Of a stretch of DNA of 64,000 bases, positions 1-8,842 are shown piece by piece. The notes under the pieces were generated by a model. The model saw only the letters and a program-made list of their open reading frames with translations, was not told the origin of the DNA and did not search any database. Each line of letters starts with the position of its first letter. Position 1 is the first letter of the stretch. The stretch is from positions 434,001-498,000 of the forward strand of contig NZ_JACBFY010000003.1 in the NCBI RefSeq assembly GCF_021401245.1. Reading direction: 5' to 3'. Made by a program: the position numbers and the translations under genes. This DNA is from Pseudacidovorax sp. NFM-22 (GTDB lineage Bacteria > Pseudomonadota > Gammaproteobacteria > Burkholderiales > Burkholderiaceae_C).

Positions 1-266
1 GCCAGGTGCCGCACGATGTCCCATCGCACCGCACCGCGCTTGTGGTGCGCGCGCACGCTGCTGATGGAGGTGAACATGATGGTCGCCATCGAGGTGGCGA
101 TGGCCATCTTGACCGCCAGGTCGGCCGAGGCGCCGCGCGTGCTCATGATGTAGGTGAGGAAGGGCACCATCAGCATGCCGCCGCCGATGCCCAGCAGGCC
201 GGCCAGGAAGCCGGCGCCCAGCCCGAGCAGGCCGAGTTCGACGATCAGCAGGGGTTCGATGCTCAT
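1..266 (-). CDS. TauE/SafE family sulfite/anion exporter, N-terminal part only
   Basis: The gene starts at an ATG at 266 and runs off the left edge, so only about 88 residues are visible. They form a first membrane segment, then a glycine-rich stretch (LLGIGGGMLMVP) that is the hallmark of the TauE/SafE family, then a second hydrophobic stretch and a basic HHKRG segment. Family members are inner-membrane permeases that export sulfite, sulfoacetate or other small organosulfur anions; the substrate cannot be read from this fragment. It lies downstream of the 6S RNA gene on the same strand, behind a strong hairpin at 335-359. Confidence 0.85.
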   Translation of the reverse strand, partial: MSIEPLLIVELGLLGLGAGFLAGLLGIGGGMLMVPFLTYIMSTRGASADLAVKMAIATSMATIMFTSISSVRAHHKRGAVRWDIVRHL

Positions 267-334
267 GGAGTCTCCGGGTGTCGTGATGGGTGCGGTGCAG
301 GGCCCGCGTGTGCGTCGGGGAAGGGCACACATGA

Positions 335-359
335 CAACGGCCCCATGGAGGGGCCGTTG
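335..359 (-). terminator. Hairpin ending the 6S RNA transcript
   Basis: A perfect 10-bp stem (CAACGGCCCC, arms 335-344 and 350-359) with a 5-base loop lies about 15 bases past the predicted 3' end of the 6S RNA. There is no long T-run, so it may act as a processing or stability stem rather than a textbook terminator. Its symmetry means it reads the same on both strands. Confidence 0.55.
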
Positions 360-372
360 AAGGAAGAGGTGT

Positions 373-541
373 CTGCGAATGCGACCGGACCGTCATCCTG
401 AACGCAGGGTTCAGGTGGGCGAGGGCAGCAAGGCATTGGGTTCATCTGACGCGAGATGATCACGCTTGCCAGGCGATGTACCAAGCCCGGGCTCCATAGA
501 GCATTGGTTCAAGGAAATATAAAGCCCGGCGGCACCGCAGA
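373..541 (-). ncRNA. ssrS: 6S RNA (RNA polymerase-binding regulator)
   Basis: This non-coding interval lies immediately downstream of zapA, the usual place of ssrS in beta- and gammaproteobacteria. On the minus strand the two ends can pair: CTGCG at 540-536 with CGCAG at 377-373, followed inward by TGC/GCA and CCGG/CCGG. That gives the long closing stem of 6S RNA around an open middle. Near the 3' side is the hairpin CCTGAA...TTCAGG (415-397), which resembles the conserved 6S element. A TAGAAT -10 lies at the right distance upstream of the 5' end. 6S RNA mimics an open promoter and sequesters sigma-70 RNA polymerase in stationary phase. The ends are estimates good to a few bases, and I could not run a covariance model. 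Confidence 0.75.
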
Positions 542-548
542 CGAGGCC

Positions 549-554
549 ATTCTA
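549..554 (-). promoter_or_regulatory. -10 element of the 6S RNA promoter
   Basis: TAGAAT on the minus strand ends 7-8 bases before the first paired base of the predicted 6S RNA, which places the start near 541-542. No clear -35 hexamer is visible 16-18 bases upstream. Confidence 0.5.
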
Positions 555-653
555 TGCGTCGGTTGCGACCGGTCTGCAGTGTCCCATGCGCCGTGTTGGC
601 CTTGTTGTGCGGGGCTTGCAAGGCAGCCCGAGACGTGCGTAAACGCCGCCGCG

Positions 654-971
654 CTACAGCAGCAATCCGTCGCCGGCCAGGGCCTGGTCGAGGCGGCGGA
701 GGAGCTGGGCTGCGCGCTCGGGATCGCCTTCGTCCATCGCGGCCGGAGCGGGTGTAGGCGCAGGCGCCGATTCGTGCTGGATCAGGTCGTACGCCAGGTT
801 GAGGGCGGCCAGCACCGCGATGCGTTCGCGCGCCTTCACCTTGCCCGCGTCGCGGATGCTGCACATGGCCGCGTCCACCCGCGCCACGGCTTCGCGCAGG
901 GCGTGCTCGCCATCGTCGGGGCTGGCCAGCAGGTAGCTCTGGCCCATGATCCGGACTTCGATCTGATTCAT
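654..971 (-). CDS. zapA: Cell division protein ZapA
   Basis: 105 residues, the usual ZapA length. The N-terminal half (MNQIEVRIMGQSYLLASPDDGEH...) is the typical ZapA globular head, followed by a helical segment with conserved ARERIAVLAALNLAYDL and an Ala/Pro-rich linker. ZapA binds FtsZ in the cytoplasm, bundles protofilaments and stabilises the Z-ring. Its start codon overlaps the stop codon of the upstream coiled-coil gene (ATGA), so the two are translationally coupled. The 6S RNA gene follows downstream, an arrangement conserved in proteobacteria. Confidence 0.93.
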   Translation of the reverse strand: MNQIEVRIMGQSYLLASPDDGEHALREAVARVDAAMCSIRDAGKVKARERIAVLAALNLAYDLIQHESAPAPTPAPAAMDEGDPERAAQLLRRLDQALAGDGLLL

Positions 972-1213
972 GGCGTGGCGGGCGTGGAAGTGGAGGCGTC
1001 GGCATCGGCGCCCGGCTCGGCGGGCAGCCGTTCCAGCATGGCGTCGATGCGGGTGCGGGCCGTCGTCAGCCTGGCCCGCAGCGCGTCGCGCTCGCGGGTG
1101 AGTGCATCGACCTGCTGCACAAGCAGCGCATTGGTGCGCCGCATTTCCTCGTGGCGGACGAGCAGCCGTTCCACGCGCTCGGCGATCTGATCGATGGGGC
1201 TCGGTGCAGACAT
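968..1213 (-). CDS. Short coiled-coil protein upstream of ZapA (TIGR02449-like, ZapB-like role suspected)
   Basis: 81 residues. Positions 6-65 are a continuous amphipathic helix rich in Glu, Arg and Leu (ERVERLLVRHEEMRRTNALL...), followed by an acidic, Ala/Thr-rich tail. Small coiled-coil proteins of this kind are regularly encoded just before zapA in betaproteobacteria. By analogy with ZapB it may bridge ZapA at the divisome, but that is inference. The ATG at 1213 follows a TACAAT -10-like element so closely that the transcript may be nearly leaderless. Confidence 0.8.
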   Translation of the reverse strand: MSAPSPIDQIAERVERLLVRHEEMRRTNALLVQQVDALTRERDALRARLTTARTRIDAMLERLPAEPGADADASTSTPATP

Positions 1214-1221
1214 GGGCGGCG

Positions 1222-1257
1222 ATTGTAGGGGCCGGCCTGTCGGCGTCTGCCTACAAT
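1222..1257. promoter_or_regulatory. Mirror-image -10 elements between the zapA and btuB units
   Basis: ATTGTAGG (1222-1229) and CCTACAAT (1250-1257) form an 8-bp inverted repeat with a 20-base spacer. Read outward, each arm ends in TACAAT, a good -10 hexamer: one facing the riboswitch leader on the plus strand and one facing the coiled-coil gene on the minus strand. No convincing -35 boxes accompany them. Confidence 0.4.
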
Positions 1258-1261
1258 GCGC

Positions 1262-1562
1262 GCCGTTGTTGGTGCTCGCGGCGCGGTTCGCGCGTCGCAG
1301 TTCAACGGGAAGCAGGAGCCCGCGCGCATGCCAGCGCGCACGGCCGGCACTGGGACCGAACCCTTCCGCCCCTCGGCAGGAAGCAGGATCGGACCCGGCG
1401 CCGGCCACCGGCAGGCCTGCGCTGCCCCCGCAACGGTGAAGCAGCCGGCGCATGTCTCGCACATGCGCCACGTCGTCCAAGCAAGCCACTGGAGATCGTC
1501 GACACGCGATCCCTGGGAAGGCGGCCGGCGCGTGCTGCCAGCCCGGATACCGGCCAACACAG
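1262..1562 (+). promoter_or_regulatory. Cobalamin (B12) riboswitch
   Basis: The 5' leader of btuB carries the conserved core GCTGCCCCCGCAACGGT (about 1421-1437) and, at 1535-1558, the B12 box: GCCAG, then CCGGATACCGGCC. Upstream, GGGAAGCAGGAGCC and GGTGC-like segments match the outer parts of the aptamer. The element binds adenosylcobalamin and normally lowers expression of downstream uptake genes. About 100 bases lie between the B12 box and the btuB start. They contain GC-rich stems that could mask the ribosome-binding site, but I see no stem followed by a T-run, so translational control is more likely than termination. The outer boundaries are approximate. Confidence 0.93.
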
Positions 1563-1666
1563 GCGGCGGCCACGCGCCCTCCACAGGAGCGCGGCTGCCA
1601 TGACGTCCCATCGCCGGCGGGGAGGCCGGCCAGGGACATGCTTCACGGAGCTTCGGCTTCCACACC

Positions 1667-3595
1667 ATGATCACCCGCGTTGGTTCTTCCGCGCGCGCCT
1701 TGTCGCGCACCTGTCCCCTGTCGCCGCTGGCTGCGGCCGTCGCCCTTCTGGCACCTTTGGGCGCACTGGCCCAGACCTCCACCCTCCAGGAAACCGTGGT
1801 CACCGCCACCCGTGTCGAGCAGCCGCTGTCCGAGCTGGTCTCCGATGTGTCGGTGATCGACCGCCAGGCCATCGAGAACAGCGGCGCCACCGGCGTGGCC
1901 GACCTGCTGGCGCGCCTGCCCGGCGTGCAGATCTCGCGCAACGGCGGCATCGGCAACACCACCAGCGTGTTCCTGCGTGGCGCCGAGACGCGCTTCACCG
2001 CCGTCTACCTCGATGGCGTGCGCATCGACTCCCAATCCACCGGCGGCGCCGCCTGGGAGTCGCTGCCGCTCGGACAGATCGACCGCATCGAAGTGCTGCG
2101 CGGCCCGGCCGCGGCCGTCTATGGCTCGGACGCCATCGGCGGTGTGGTGCAGCTGTTCACCCGCCGTGGGGAAGACGGCTTCTCGCCCAGCGTGAGCGTG
2201 GGCGCGGGCAGCCGCGGCCTGCGCGATGCGCAGGTGGGCCTGTCGGGCAAGTCCGGCGCCTTCGACTACTCGCTGGGCGCCGGCTACACGACCACGCGCG
2301 GCTTCGACGTGCGCACGCCCAACATCAACCACAACCCCGACGCCGACCTCTACCGCGCGACCTCGGGCAATGTGCGGCTGGGCTGGCAGATCAATGCGCA
2401 GCACCGCATCGAGGCCACCGTGCTGGAGAGCGAGACCACGTCGGGCTACGACGCCACCTCCGGCACCGGCTACCGCCTGGCCACGGCCACCGACGACCGC
2501 AACCTCTACCACCTGCGCACGGCGGGCCTGAGCTGGACGGCCCAGTGGACCGAGCACTGGAAGACGCTGCTGCAGGTGACCGACAGCAACAGCCGCTACG
2601 AGACCACCTCGGCCCGCATCGCGGCGGGCTATGCCGGCTACCCGAGCACCACCTACATCACCGACACCCAGCTGCGCGGCTACCTGCTGCAGGCCGAAGG
2701 CAAGTACGGCCCGCACCGCTTCACGGCCGCGCTCGAACGCCGCGAGGACGAACTGCTCAACCCCTCGCTCACCGACTGGCGCAAGACCCTGAACCGCGAC
2801 CGCGCGCAGGACGCCGTGGCCCTGGGCTACGGCTTCCACCAGGGTGCGCACACGGTTCAGCTGAACGTGCGCCACGACGACGACAGCGAGTTCGGCGGCA
2901 AGACCACTGGCAGCGCGTCCTATGGCTACGAGTTCGTGCGCAACTGGCGCGTCACGGCGGCGGCCGGCACGGCCTTCCGTGCGCCCACGCTGTACCAGCG
3001 CTTCAGCGAATACGGCGACGCCAGCCTCAAGCCCGAGACCGGCCGCAATGCCGAGGTGGGCCTGCGCTACGGGGATGGCCGCACCAACGCCAGCCTGGTG
3101 GTCTACGAGAACCGCGTGCGCAACCTGATCGTGTTCAGCAGCACCAGCACGAGCTGCGCCTCGCTCTTCGGCTGCTACGCCAGCGTGGGGCGGGCGGTGT
3201 ACCAGGGGGCCACGCTGGCCGCCGACCACCGTTTCGGCGACCACTTCACCCTGCGCGGCTCCATCGACGTGCAGGACCCGAAGGATTCCGAGACCGGCCG
3301 CCAGCTGCCCCGCCGTGCCAAGCGCTATGCCACCTTCGGCGGCGACTGGACGCAGGGCATCTGGACCGTGGGGGCCGAGGTGCAACTGGCCTCGCGCCGC
3401 TTCGACGACACGGCCAACAAGATCGTGCTGGCCGGCTACGGACTGCTCAACCTGTATGGCAGCGTGCAGCTGCGCCCCGACCTGCGCCTGGTCGCGCGGC
3501 TGGACAACGCCACCGACAAGAACTACGTGCTGGCCAACAACTACGCGACGGCCGGCCGCACGGCCTACGTGGGCCTGAAGTGGACGCCGCGCTGA
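1667..3595 (+). CDS. btuB: TonB-dependent outer-membrane cobalamin receptor BtuB
   Basis: 642 residues. A signal peptide ends at about residue 36 (ALAQ). It is followed by a TonB box-like ETVVTATR (42-49), a plug domain to about 160 (SVIDRQAIENSG, LRGAETRFTAVYLDG, IEVLRGPAAAVYGSDAIGG) and a beta-barrel. The protein imports cobalamin or corrinoids across the outer membrane using TonB energy. Placement behind a B12 riboswitch and in front of btuFCD makes the substrate assignment firm. The ribosome-binding site is weak (GGAG about 16 bases upstream), consistent with translational control by the leader. The 3' end overlaps the GTG start of cobB. Confidence 0.95.
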   Translation: MITRVGSSARALSRTCPLSPLAAAVALLAPLGALAQTSTLQETVVTATRVEQPLSELVSDVSVIDRQAIENSGATGVADLLARLPGVQISRNGGIGNTTSVFLRGAETRFTAVYLDGVRIDSQSTGGAAWESLPLGQIDRIEVLRGPAAAVYGSDAIGGVVQLFTRRGEDGFSPSVSVGAGSRGLRDAQVGLSGKSGAFDYSLGAGYTTTRGFDVRTPNINHNPDADLYRATSGNVRLGWQINAQHRIEATVLESETTSGYDATSGTGYRLATATDDRNLYHLRTAGLSWTAQWTEHWKTLLQVTDSNSRYETTSARIAAGYAGYPSTTYITDTQLRGYLLQAEGKYGPHRFTAALERREDELLNPSLTDWRKTLNRDRAQDAVALGYGFHQGAHTVQLNVRHDDDSEFGGKTTGSASYGYEFVRNWRVTAAAGTAFRAPTLYQRFSEYGDASLKPETGRNAEVGLRYGDGRTNASLVVYENRVRNLIVFSSTSTSCASLFGCYASVGRAVYQGATLAADHRFGDHFTLRGSIDVQDPKDSETGRQLPRRAKRYATFGGDWTQGIWTVGAEVQLASRRFDDTANKIVLAGYGLLNLYGSVQLRPDLRLVARLDNATDKNYVLANNYATAGRTAYVGLKWTPR

Positions 3596-4950
3596 CCGAC
3601 GGCGCCCGCGGGCCCGCCACCTGCGCCGCGGTGCTGGTGGCGGCCCCGGCCTCGGGCCAGGGCAAGACCACCGTGGCCTCGGCTCTGGCGCGGCTCCACG
3701 CGCGGCAGGGCCGGCGCGTGCGGGCCTTCAAGTGCGGGCCCGACTTCCTCGATCCGCAATGGCTGGCCATGGCCACCGGCGCACCCGTGCATTCGCTGGA
3801 CCTGTGGATCACGGGCGAGGCCGATGCCCGCGCCCGGCTGCATGCGGCCGCCTGCGAGGCGGACCTCATCGTGGTGGAGGGCGTGATGGGCCTGTTCGAT
3901 GGCGAACCCAGCGCGGCCGACCTGGCCCAGCGCCTGGGCCTGCCGGTGCTGGCGGTGATCGACGCCGGCGCCATGGCCGGCACCTTCGGTGCGCTGGCGC
4001 ATGGGCTGCAGAGCTACCGCTCGGGCCTGCCCTGGGCCGGCGTGCTGGCCAACCGGGTGGCCGGCGAGCGGCACGGCGAGATGCTGCGTCACTCGCTGCG
4101 CGAGCCGGCGCACTGGCTGGGCGGGCTGCCACGCAGCGCCGACTTCGGCCTGCCCGAGCGGCACCTGGGCCTGGTGGCCAGCGCCGAGCTGGACGACGGC
4201 CTGGCCCGGCTGGATGCCGCGGCGGACGCACTGGCCGCCACGCCGATGGGGCAGGGCGGACTCGCGGCCTTGCCGCAGGTCGACTTCGCGGCGCCGCCTG
4301 CAGCCGCGCCCGTGCCGGCGCTGCTGGCGGGCCGCACCATCGCCGTCGCCCGCGATGCAGCCTTCTGCTTCCTGTACGCCGCCAACCTCGACCTGCTGGC
4401 GCAGCTCGGCGCGCGGCTGGTCTTCTTCTCGCCGCTGGCGGGCGATGCCCTGCCGGATTGCGACGCGCTGTGGCTGCCGGGCGGCTATCCCGAGCTGCAT
4501 GCCGAGCGCCTGGCCGCGCGCACCGACCTGCGCCAAGCCCTGCACGCGCATGTGGCGCAGGGCCGCGCGGTCTGGGCCGAATGCGGCGGCATGATGAGCC
4601 TGTTCGACGAACTGGTGGACAAGGAAGGCCGCAGCCATCGCCTGTGGGGCCTGCTGCCCGGCCACACCGTGATGCAGCCGCGCCTGGCGGGCCTGGGCTC
4701 GCAATGGCTGGCCATCGACGGCGGGCTGCTGCGCGGCCACACCTTCCATTACTCCCGCTGCGAGACGGCGCTGGCGCCCCTGGCGCGCAGCGCGCGGCCC
4801 GGTGCCGAGCCCAAGGCCGATGCCGGCGAGGCGCTGTATGCGCAGGGGCCGGTGCGGGCCAGCTACTTCCACGCCTGGTTTCCCTCCGACCCCGTGGCTG
4901 CGGCGCGCCTCTTCGACGGGCGGCCCCTGCTGCGAACATCGGCCTCCTGA
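3580..4950 (+). CDS. cobB: Cobyrinate a,c-diamide synthase
   Basis: 456 residues from a GTG that overlaps the end of btuB by 16 bases. The N-terminal dethiobiotin-synthetase-like domain has a P-loop (APASGQGKTT, residues 22-31) and KCGPDFLDP. The C-terminal class I glutamine-amidotransferase-like domain has its nucleophile at Cys335 in WAECGG. The enzyme amidates the a and c side chains of (hydrogeno)cobyrinate using ATP and glutamine. The reading frame stays open far upstream, but only as a shadow of btuB; GTG at 3580 gives the expected length. The stop overlaps the cobU start (TGATG). Confidence 0.93.
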   Translation: MDAALTDGARGPATCAAVLVAAPASGQGKTTVASALARLHARQGRRVRAFKCGPDFLDPQWLAMATGAPVHSLDLWITGEADARARLHAAACEADLIVVEGVMGLFDGEPSAADLAQRLGLPVLAVIDAGAMAGTFGALAHGLQSYRSGLPWAGVLANRVAGERHGEMLRHSLREPAHWLGGLPRSADFGLPERHLGLVASAELDDGLARLDAAADALAATPMGQGGLAALPQVDFAAPPAAAPVPALLAGRTIAVARDAAFCFLYAANLDLLAQLGARLVFFSPLAGDALPDCDALWLPGGYPELHAERLAARTDLRQALHAHVAQGRAVWAECGGMMSLFDELVDKEGRSHRLWGLLPGHTVMQPRLAGLGSQWLAIDGGLLRGHTFHYSRCETALAPLARSARPGAEPKADAGEALYAQGPVRASYFHAWFPSDPVAAARLFDGRPLLRTSAS

Positions 4951-5525
4951 TGACCGACAACGCCCACGAACTCATCCTCGGCGGCCAGAAGAGCGGCAAG
5001 TCGCGCCGCGCCGAATCGGCGGCCGGCGACTGGTTGGCCGGCGCACCGGGCCGCCGCGCGGTGCTCATCGCCACCGCCCAGGCCTGGGACGCCGAGATGA
5101 CGCAGCGCATCGCCCGCCATCGCCTGGACCGCGCCGAGCGCGTGCCCGGCCTGGAGACCGTGGAAGAGCCGCTGCGCCTGCCCGAGCTGATCGGCGCGCT
5201 GAGCCGCCCGGACACGCTGCTGGTGGTCGACTGCCTCACGCTGTGGCTGACCAACCTGCTGATGCCGCCCGAGCTGGACCCGCAGCGCGCCGCGCTGCCC
5301 GACTGGCGCACCGAAGCCCTGCTGCTGGTGGAGGCGCTTTCGCAGGCGCCCGGGCCCGTGGTGCTGGTCGGCAACGAGATCGGCCTGGGCGTGATCCCGC
5401 TGGGCGAAGAAACCCGCGCGTTCGTCGACGCGCTGGGCCAGCTCAACCAGCATGTGGCCGCCGCCTGCCGCCGCGTCACCCTGATGGTGGCCGGCTTGCC
5501 CCTGACCGTGAAGGACAACGGATGA
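4950..5525 (+). CDS. cobU: Adenosylcobinamide kinase / adenosylcobinamide-phosphate guanylyltransferase
   Basis: 191 residues. The P-loop GGQKSGKS is at 11-18, the histidine-containing RHRLDR segment near 52-57, and the typical VVDCLTLWLTNLL and VGNEIGLGVIP motifs follow. The enzyme phosphorylates adenosylcobinamide and transfers GMP to give adenosylcobinamide-GDP, the activated intermediate of nucleotide-loop assembly. It is translationally coupled to cobB and overlaps btuF by 4 bases. Its presence beside btuFCD fits salvage of incomplete corrinoids. Confidence 0.95.
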   Translation: MTDNAHELILGGQKSGKSRRAESAAGDWLAGAPGRRAVLIATAQAWDAEMTQRIARHRLDRAERVPGLETVEEPLRLPELIGALSRPDTLLVVDCLTLWLTNLLMPPELDPQRAALPDWRTEALLLVEALSQAPGPVVLVGNEIGLGVIPLGEETRAFVDALGQLNQHVAAACRRVTLMVAGLPLTVKDNG

Positions 5526-6424
5526 CGACCTGGTCCCTCCTGCGCACCGGCCGCGCCCTGCGCGCGGCCTTTGCCGCGTTGCTGCTCGCCGCCGCCGTGC
5601 CCGCCCTGCTGGCCGCCCCGGTGGAGGTGGTGGACGAACGCGGCGCCACCGTGCGTCTCACCCAGCCGCCGCAGCGCATCGTGACGCTGCTGCCCTCGCT
5701 CACCGAGACGGTCTGCGTGCTTGGCGCCTGCGAGCGCCTGGTGGGCGTGGACCGCTATTCCAACTGGCCGGCGCCGGTGCGCAACCTGCCGCAGGTCGGC
5801 GGCGGCATCGATCCCAACGTCGAGGCGGTCGTGGCGCTGAAGCCCGATCTCGTGCTGCTGGCCAAGTCCTCGCGCGTGGTCGACCGGCTGGAGGCCCTGG
5901 GCCTGAAGGTCGCGGTGCTGGAGCCCAAGACCCAGGCCGACGTCGAGCGCGTGATGGCCAAGGTCGGCACGCTGCTGGGCCAGCCAGGGGCGCCCGCGCT
6001 GTGGCAGCGCCTGCAGGGCGAGCTGGACGCCGCCGCGCAGTCAGTGCCGCCCGCGCGCCGCGGCCAGCGCGTGTACTTCGAGGTCAACAACGGCCCCTAT
6101 GCGGCGGGCGAGAGTTCCTTCATGGGCGAGACGCTGAGCCGCCTGGGCGCACGCAACATCGTGCCGGCGGCGATGGGGCCCTTTCCCAAGCTCAATCCCG
6201 AGTTCGTGGTGCGGGCCGATCCGGACCTGATCATGGTCGGCGTGCGCAGCGCCACTGGCATGGAACAGCGCCCCGGCTGGGCCGGCATCCGCGCCGTGCG
6301 CGACGGACGCATCTGCCGCTTCAGCGCCGCGCAGGCCGACGTGCTGGTGCGCCCCGGCCCGCGCATGGGCGAGGCCGCCCGCCTGATGGCCGACTGCCTG
6401 GCCGGCCGGCCGTTGGCCGAGTGA
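5522..6424 (+). CDS. btuF: Periplasmic cobalamin-binding protein BtuF
   Basis: 300 residues with a signal peptide cleaved near residue 32 (LLAAP). The mature part is a class III periplasmic binding fold joined by one long helix; recognisable segments are RIVTLLPSLTETVCVLGA and PDLVLLAKSS. It captures cobalamin released into the periplasm by BtuB and docks on BtuC. The gene overlaps cobU and btuC by a few bases. A heme- or siderophore-binding relative would look similar; the riboswitch operon decides for B12. Confidence 0.92.
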   Translation: MTTWSLLRTGRALRAAFAALLLAAAVPALLAAPVEVVDERGATVRLTQPPQRIVTLLPSLTETVCVLGACERLVGVDRYSNWPAPVRNLPQVGGGIDPNVEAVVALKPDLVLLAKSSRVVDRLEALGLKVAVLEPKTQADVERVMAKVGTLLGQPGAPALWQRLQGELDAAAQSVPPARRGQRVYFEVNNGPYAAGESSFMGETLSRLGARNIVPAAMGPFPKLNPEFVVRADPDLIMVGVRSATGMEQRPGWAGIRAVRDGRICRFSAAQADVLVRPGPRMGEAARLMADCLAGRPLAE

Positions 6425-7437
6425 TGGCGGCGCACTTGCAGCAGGGTCGCCACGCCCGGGTGCTGACGGGGGCCTTGCTGCTGGCGGCCCTGCTGCTGGG
6501 CGCGCTGGGCGCGGCCGTGGGCAGCACCGGCGTCGAGCGCCTGTGGCAACTCGCCGACGATCCCATCGCCTGGCAGATCGTGCGCGACATCCGGCTGCCG
6601 CGCACCGTCGGTGCCTGGCTGGCGGGCGCGCTGCTGGGCTTGGCGGGCGCTGTGGCGCAGGGGCTGTTCCGCAACCCGCTGGCCGATCCCTGGCTGCTGG
6701 GCAGCGCCTCCGGTGCCGGCCTGGGCGTGGCGCTGGCGCTCGGCGCCATCGGTGGATCGCCCGCTGCGGCGGCCTGGGGCGTGCGGCTCGGCCTCACCGG
6801 GGCCGCCTTCGCGGGCGCCGTGGCGGCGGTGCTGCTCACGCTGACCCTGGCCCGCGGCGCCCAGCACACGCTGCGCCTGCTGCTGGCCGGCGTGATCGTG
6901 GGCATGGTGCTGGGCGCCATCAAGGACCTGTTCACGCTGTCCTCGGCCGACATCCTGCAGGCGCTCGTCGTCTTCATGCTGGGCAACACGGCGCTGGTGG
7001 GCTGGAGTGCCTGCGCCATCATGGCCCTGGCCCTGGCGGGCTGCCTGCTGGCGGCGCGGCTGCTGGCGCCGGTGCTCGACGGCCTCGCCCTGGGCGAGGC
7101 CACCGCCGCCAGCCTGGGCCTGCCGCTGCCGGCCATGCGCGCGGCGCTGGTGGCGGTGCTGTCGCTGGCCACCGGCGCGGCCGTGGCGCAGACGGGGCTG
7201 ATCGCCTTCGTCGGCCTGGCGGCGCCACACCTGGTGCGCTCCATCATCAAGACCACGCATGCGGGGCTGCTGATGCTGTCGGCCTTCATGGGCGGCCTGC
7301 TGCTGATGGCGGCCGACCTGCTGGCGCGCTGGCTGATCGCGCCGCAGGAGCTGCCGGTGGGCGTGCTCACCGCCGTGCTCGGTGGCGGTTATCTGCTCTT
7401 CCTGATGCACCGGCGCTCGCGCGGAGGGGTGCGATGA
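6424..7437 (+). CDS. btuC: Cobalamin ABC transporter permease BtuC
   Basis: 337 residues of the FecCD family with about ten membrane helices. Visible family motifs include [30 protein letters not shown] and, near the end, [15 protein letters not shown], the segment that contacts the ATPase. It forms the BtuC2D2 channel in the inner membrane. The ATG sits in GTGATG overlapping the btuF stop; a GTG three bases earlier is possible. The stop overlaps the btuD start. Confidence 0.94.
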   Translation: MAAHLQQGRHARVLTGALLLAALLLGALGAAVGSTGVERLWQLADDPIAWQIVRDIRLPRTVGAWLAGALLGLAGAVAQGLFRNPLADPWLLGSASGAGLGVALALGAIGGSPAAAAWGVRLGLTGAAFAGAVAAVLLTLTLARGAQHTLRLLLAGVIVGMVLGAIKDLFTLSSADILQALVVFMLGNTALVGWSACAIMALALAGCLLAARLLAPVLDGLALGEATAASLGLPLPAMRAALVAVLSLATGAAVAQTGLIAFVGLAAPHLVRSIIKTTHAGLLMLSAFMGGLLLMAADLLARWLIAPQELPVGVLTAVLGGGYLLFLMHRRSRGGVR

Positions 7438-8246
7438 CGGCCACATTGCAGGCGTCGCCCGCCAGGGCCGGCGGTGCGCCCGTGCTGGAAGTGCACCACC
7501 TGGACGCCACGCTGGGCGGCGCGCCCGTGCTGCACGGCGTGACGCTGCGCCTGCAGGCCGGCCGCTGGACCAGCATCGTCGGCCCCAATGGCGCGGGCAA
7601 GTCCACGCTGCTCAAGGCCATGGCCGGACTGCTCGCACCCTCGGGCGGCGAGGTTCTGCTCGATGGCGAGGGGCTGTCGGCCTGGCCGCACCGGGCGCGC
7701 GCCCGCCGCCTGGCCTGGCTGGCGCAGGGCGGTGCGGCCGATCCGGCCGCCGACGACCTCACGGCCTACGACGTCGCCATGCTCGGCCGGCTGCCGCATC
7801 AACGCTGGCTGGCGGCGCCCTCCGGTGCCGACCATGCCGCGGTCGAGCAGGCCCTGCGCCAGACGCAGGCCTGGGACTGGCGGGGACGGCCGCTGTCGCA
7901 GCTCTCGGGCGGCGAGCGCCAGCGCGTGCTGCTGGCCCGCGCGCTGGCCGTCGAGGCGGGCGTGCTGCTGATGGACGAGCCGCTCGCCAACCTCGACCCG
8001 CCGCACCAGGCCGACTGCCTGGCCTTGGCCCGAACGCTGGCCGATGCCGGCCGCACCGTGGTCACCGTGCTGCACGAACTGCATGCCGCCCTGGCCGCCG
8101 ACGACCTGGCCGTGATGGCCGGTGGCCGGCTTATCCATCATGGCCCTTGCCACGACGGCGCGACCCATGCGGCGGTCGAGGCCGTGTTCGACCACCGCAT
8201 CCGCATCCACCGCGTCGACGACCAGTGGGTGGCGCTGCACCGCTGA
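7434..8246 (+). CDS. btuD: Cobalamin ABC transporter ATP-binding protein BtuD
   Basis: 270 residues. Walker [10 protein letters not shown] is at about 50-58, with signature [15 protein letters not shown], Walker B VLLMDEP and the switch histidine in TVLHE. It powers uptake of cobalamin through BtuC. About 20 bases separate it from cobO. The sequence is intact and of normal length. Confidence 0.94.
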   Translation: MTATLQASPARAGGAPVLEVHHLDATLGGAPVLHGVTLRLQAGRWTSIVGPNGAGKSTLLKAMAGLLAPSGGEVLLDGEGLSAWPHRARARRLAWLAQGGAADPAADDLTAYDVAMLGRLPHQRWLAAPSGADHAAVEQALRQTQAWDWRGRPLSQLSGGERQRVLLARALAVEAGVLLMDEPLANLDPPHQADCLALARTLADAGRTVVTVLHELHAALAADDLAVMAGGRLIHHGPCHDGATHAAVEAVFDHRIRIHRVDDQWVALHR

Positions 8247-8266
8247 ACCTTCACCCGAGACCCATC

Positions 8267-8836
8267 ATGCAGACCGAAACCCCGCCCCAGACCAAGCCCT
8301 ACGAGAAGCCTGAAGGCGAGCGTCGCGGGCTGCTGATCGTCAACACCGGCGACGGCAAGGGCAAGAGCACCGCCGCCTTCGGCCTGGCCATCCGCGCCCA
8401 CGGCCGCGGCAAGCCGGTGCGCATCTTCCAGTTCATGAAGGTGCCGAGTGCGCGCTTCGGCGAGCACCGCGTGTTCGAGCAACTGGGCCTGCCCATCGAA
8501 GGCCTGGGCGACGGCTTCAGCTGGAAGAGCCAGGACCTGGAGCGATCCGCCCAGCTGGCGCGCGACGGCTGGGCGCGGGCGGCCGCGGCCATCACATCGG
8601 GCGAGCACTTCCTGGTGGTGCTGGACGAGATCACCTATCCGCTCATCTACGGCTGGCTGCCGCTGGAGCCGGTGATGGAGGTGCTGACGCAGCGGCCGTC
8701 GTCGGTGAGCGTGGTGCTCACCGGCCGCCGCTGCCCGCAGGAACTGATCGACATCGCCGACACCGTGACCGAGATGCGCAAGGTCAAGCATGCCTTCGAT
8801 GCGGGCATCCCGGCGCAGCGCGGCATCGAGGATTAG
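8267..8836 (+). CDS. cobO: Cob(I)yrinate a,c-diamide adenosyltransferase
   Basis: 189 residues of the CobO/BtuR/CobA type. The P-loop-like [10 protein letters not shown] is at 26-35, followed by [29 protein letters not shown] and VVLTGRRCP. It transfers the 5'-deoxyadenosyl group from ATP to Co(I) corrinoids, both in biosynthesis and in recycling of imported cobalamin. It is the sixth gene of the operon downstream of the transporter genes. Confidence 0.95.
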   Translation: MQTETPPQTKPYEKPEGERRGLLIVNTGDGKGKSTAAFGLAIRAHGRGKPVRIFQFMKVPSARFGEHRVFEQLGLPIEGLGDGFSWKSQDLERSAQLARDGWARAAAAITSGEHFLVVLDEITYPLIYGWLPLEPVMEVLTQRPSSVSVVLTGRRCPQELIDIADTVTEMRKVKHAFDAGIPAQRGIED

Positions 8837-8842
8837 TCCCCC

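Noticed and set aside
1643-3385. Long open frame antisense to btuB (about 580 codons)
   Set aside because: High-GC DNA keeps the frame opposite to a real gene open. The translation is low complexity (Gly/Ala/Val/His-rich), has no domain, and btuB on the other strand is certain.
1102-3579. Upstream continuation of the cobB frame by over 800 codons
   Set aside because: The upstream part is Arg/Pro-rich shadow of btuB and the riboswitch. Homology of CobB begins at the P-loop near 3640, so GTG at 3580 is the realistic start.
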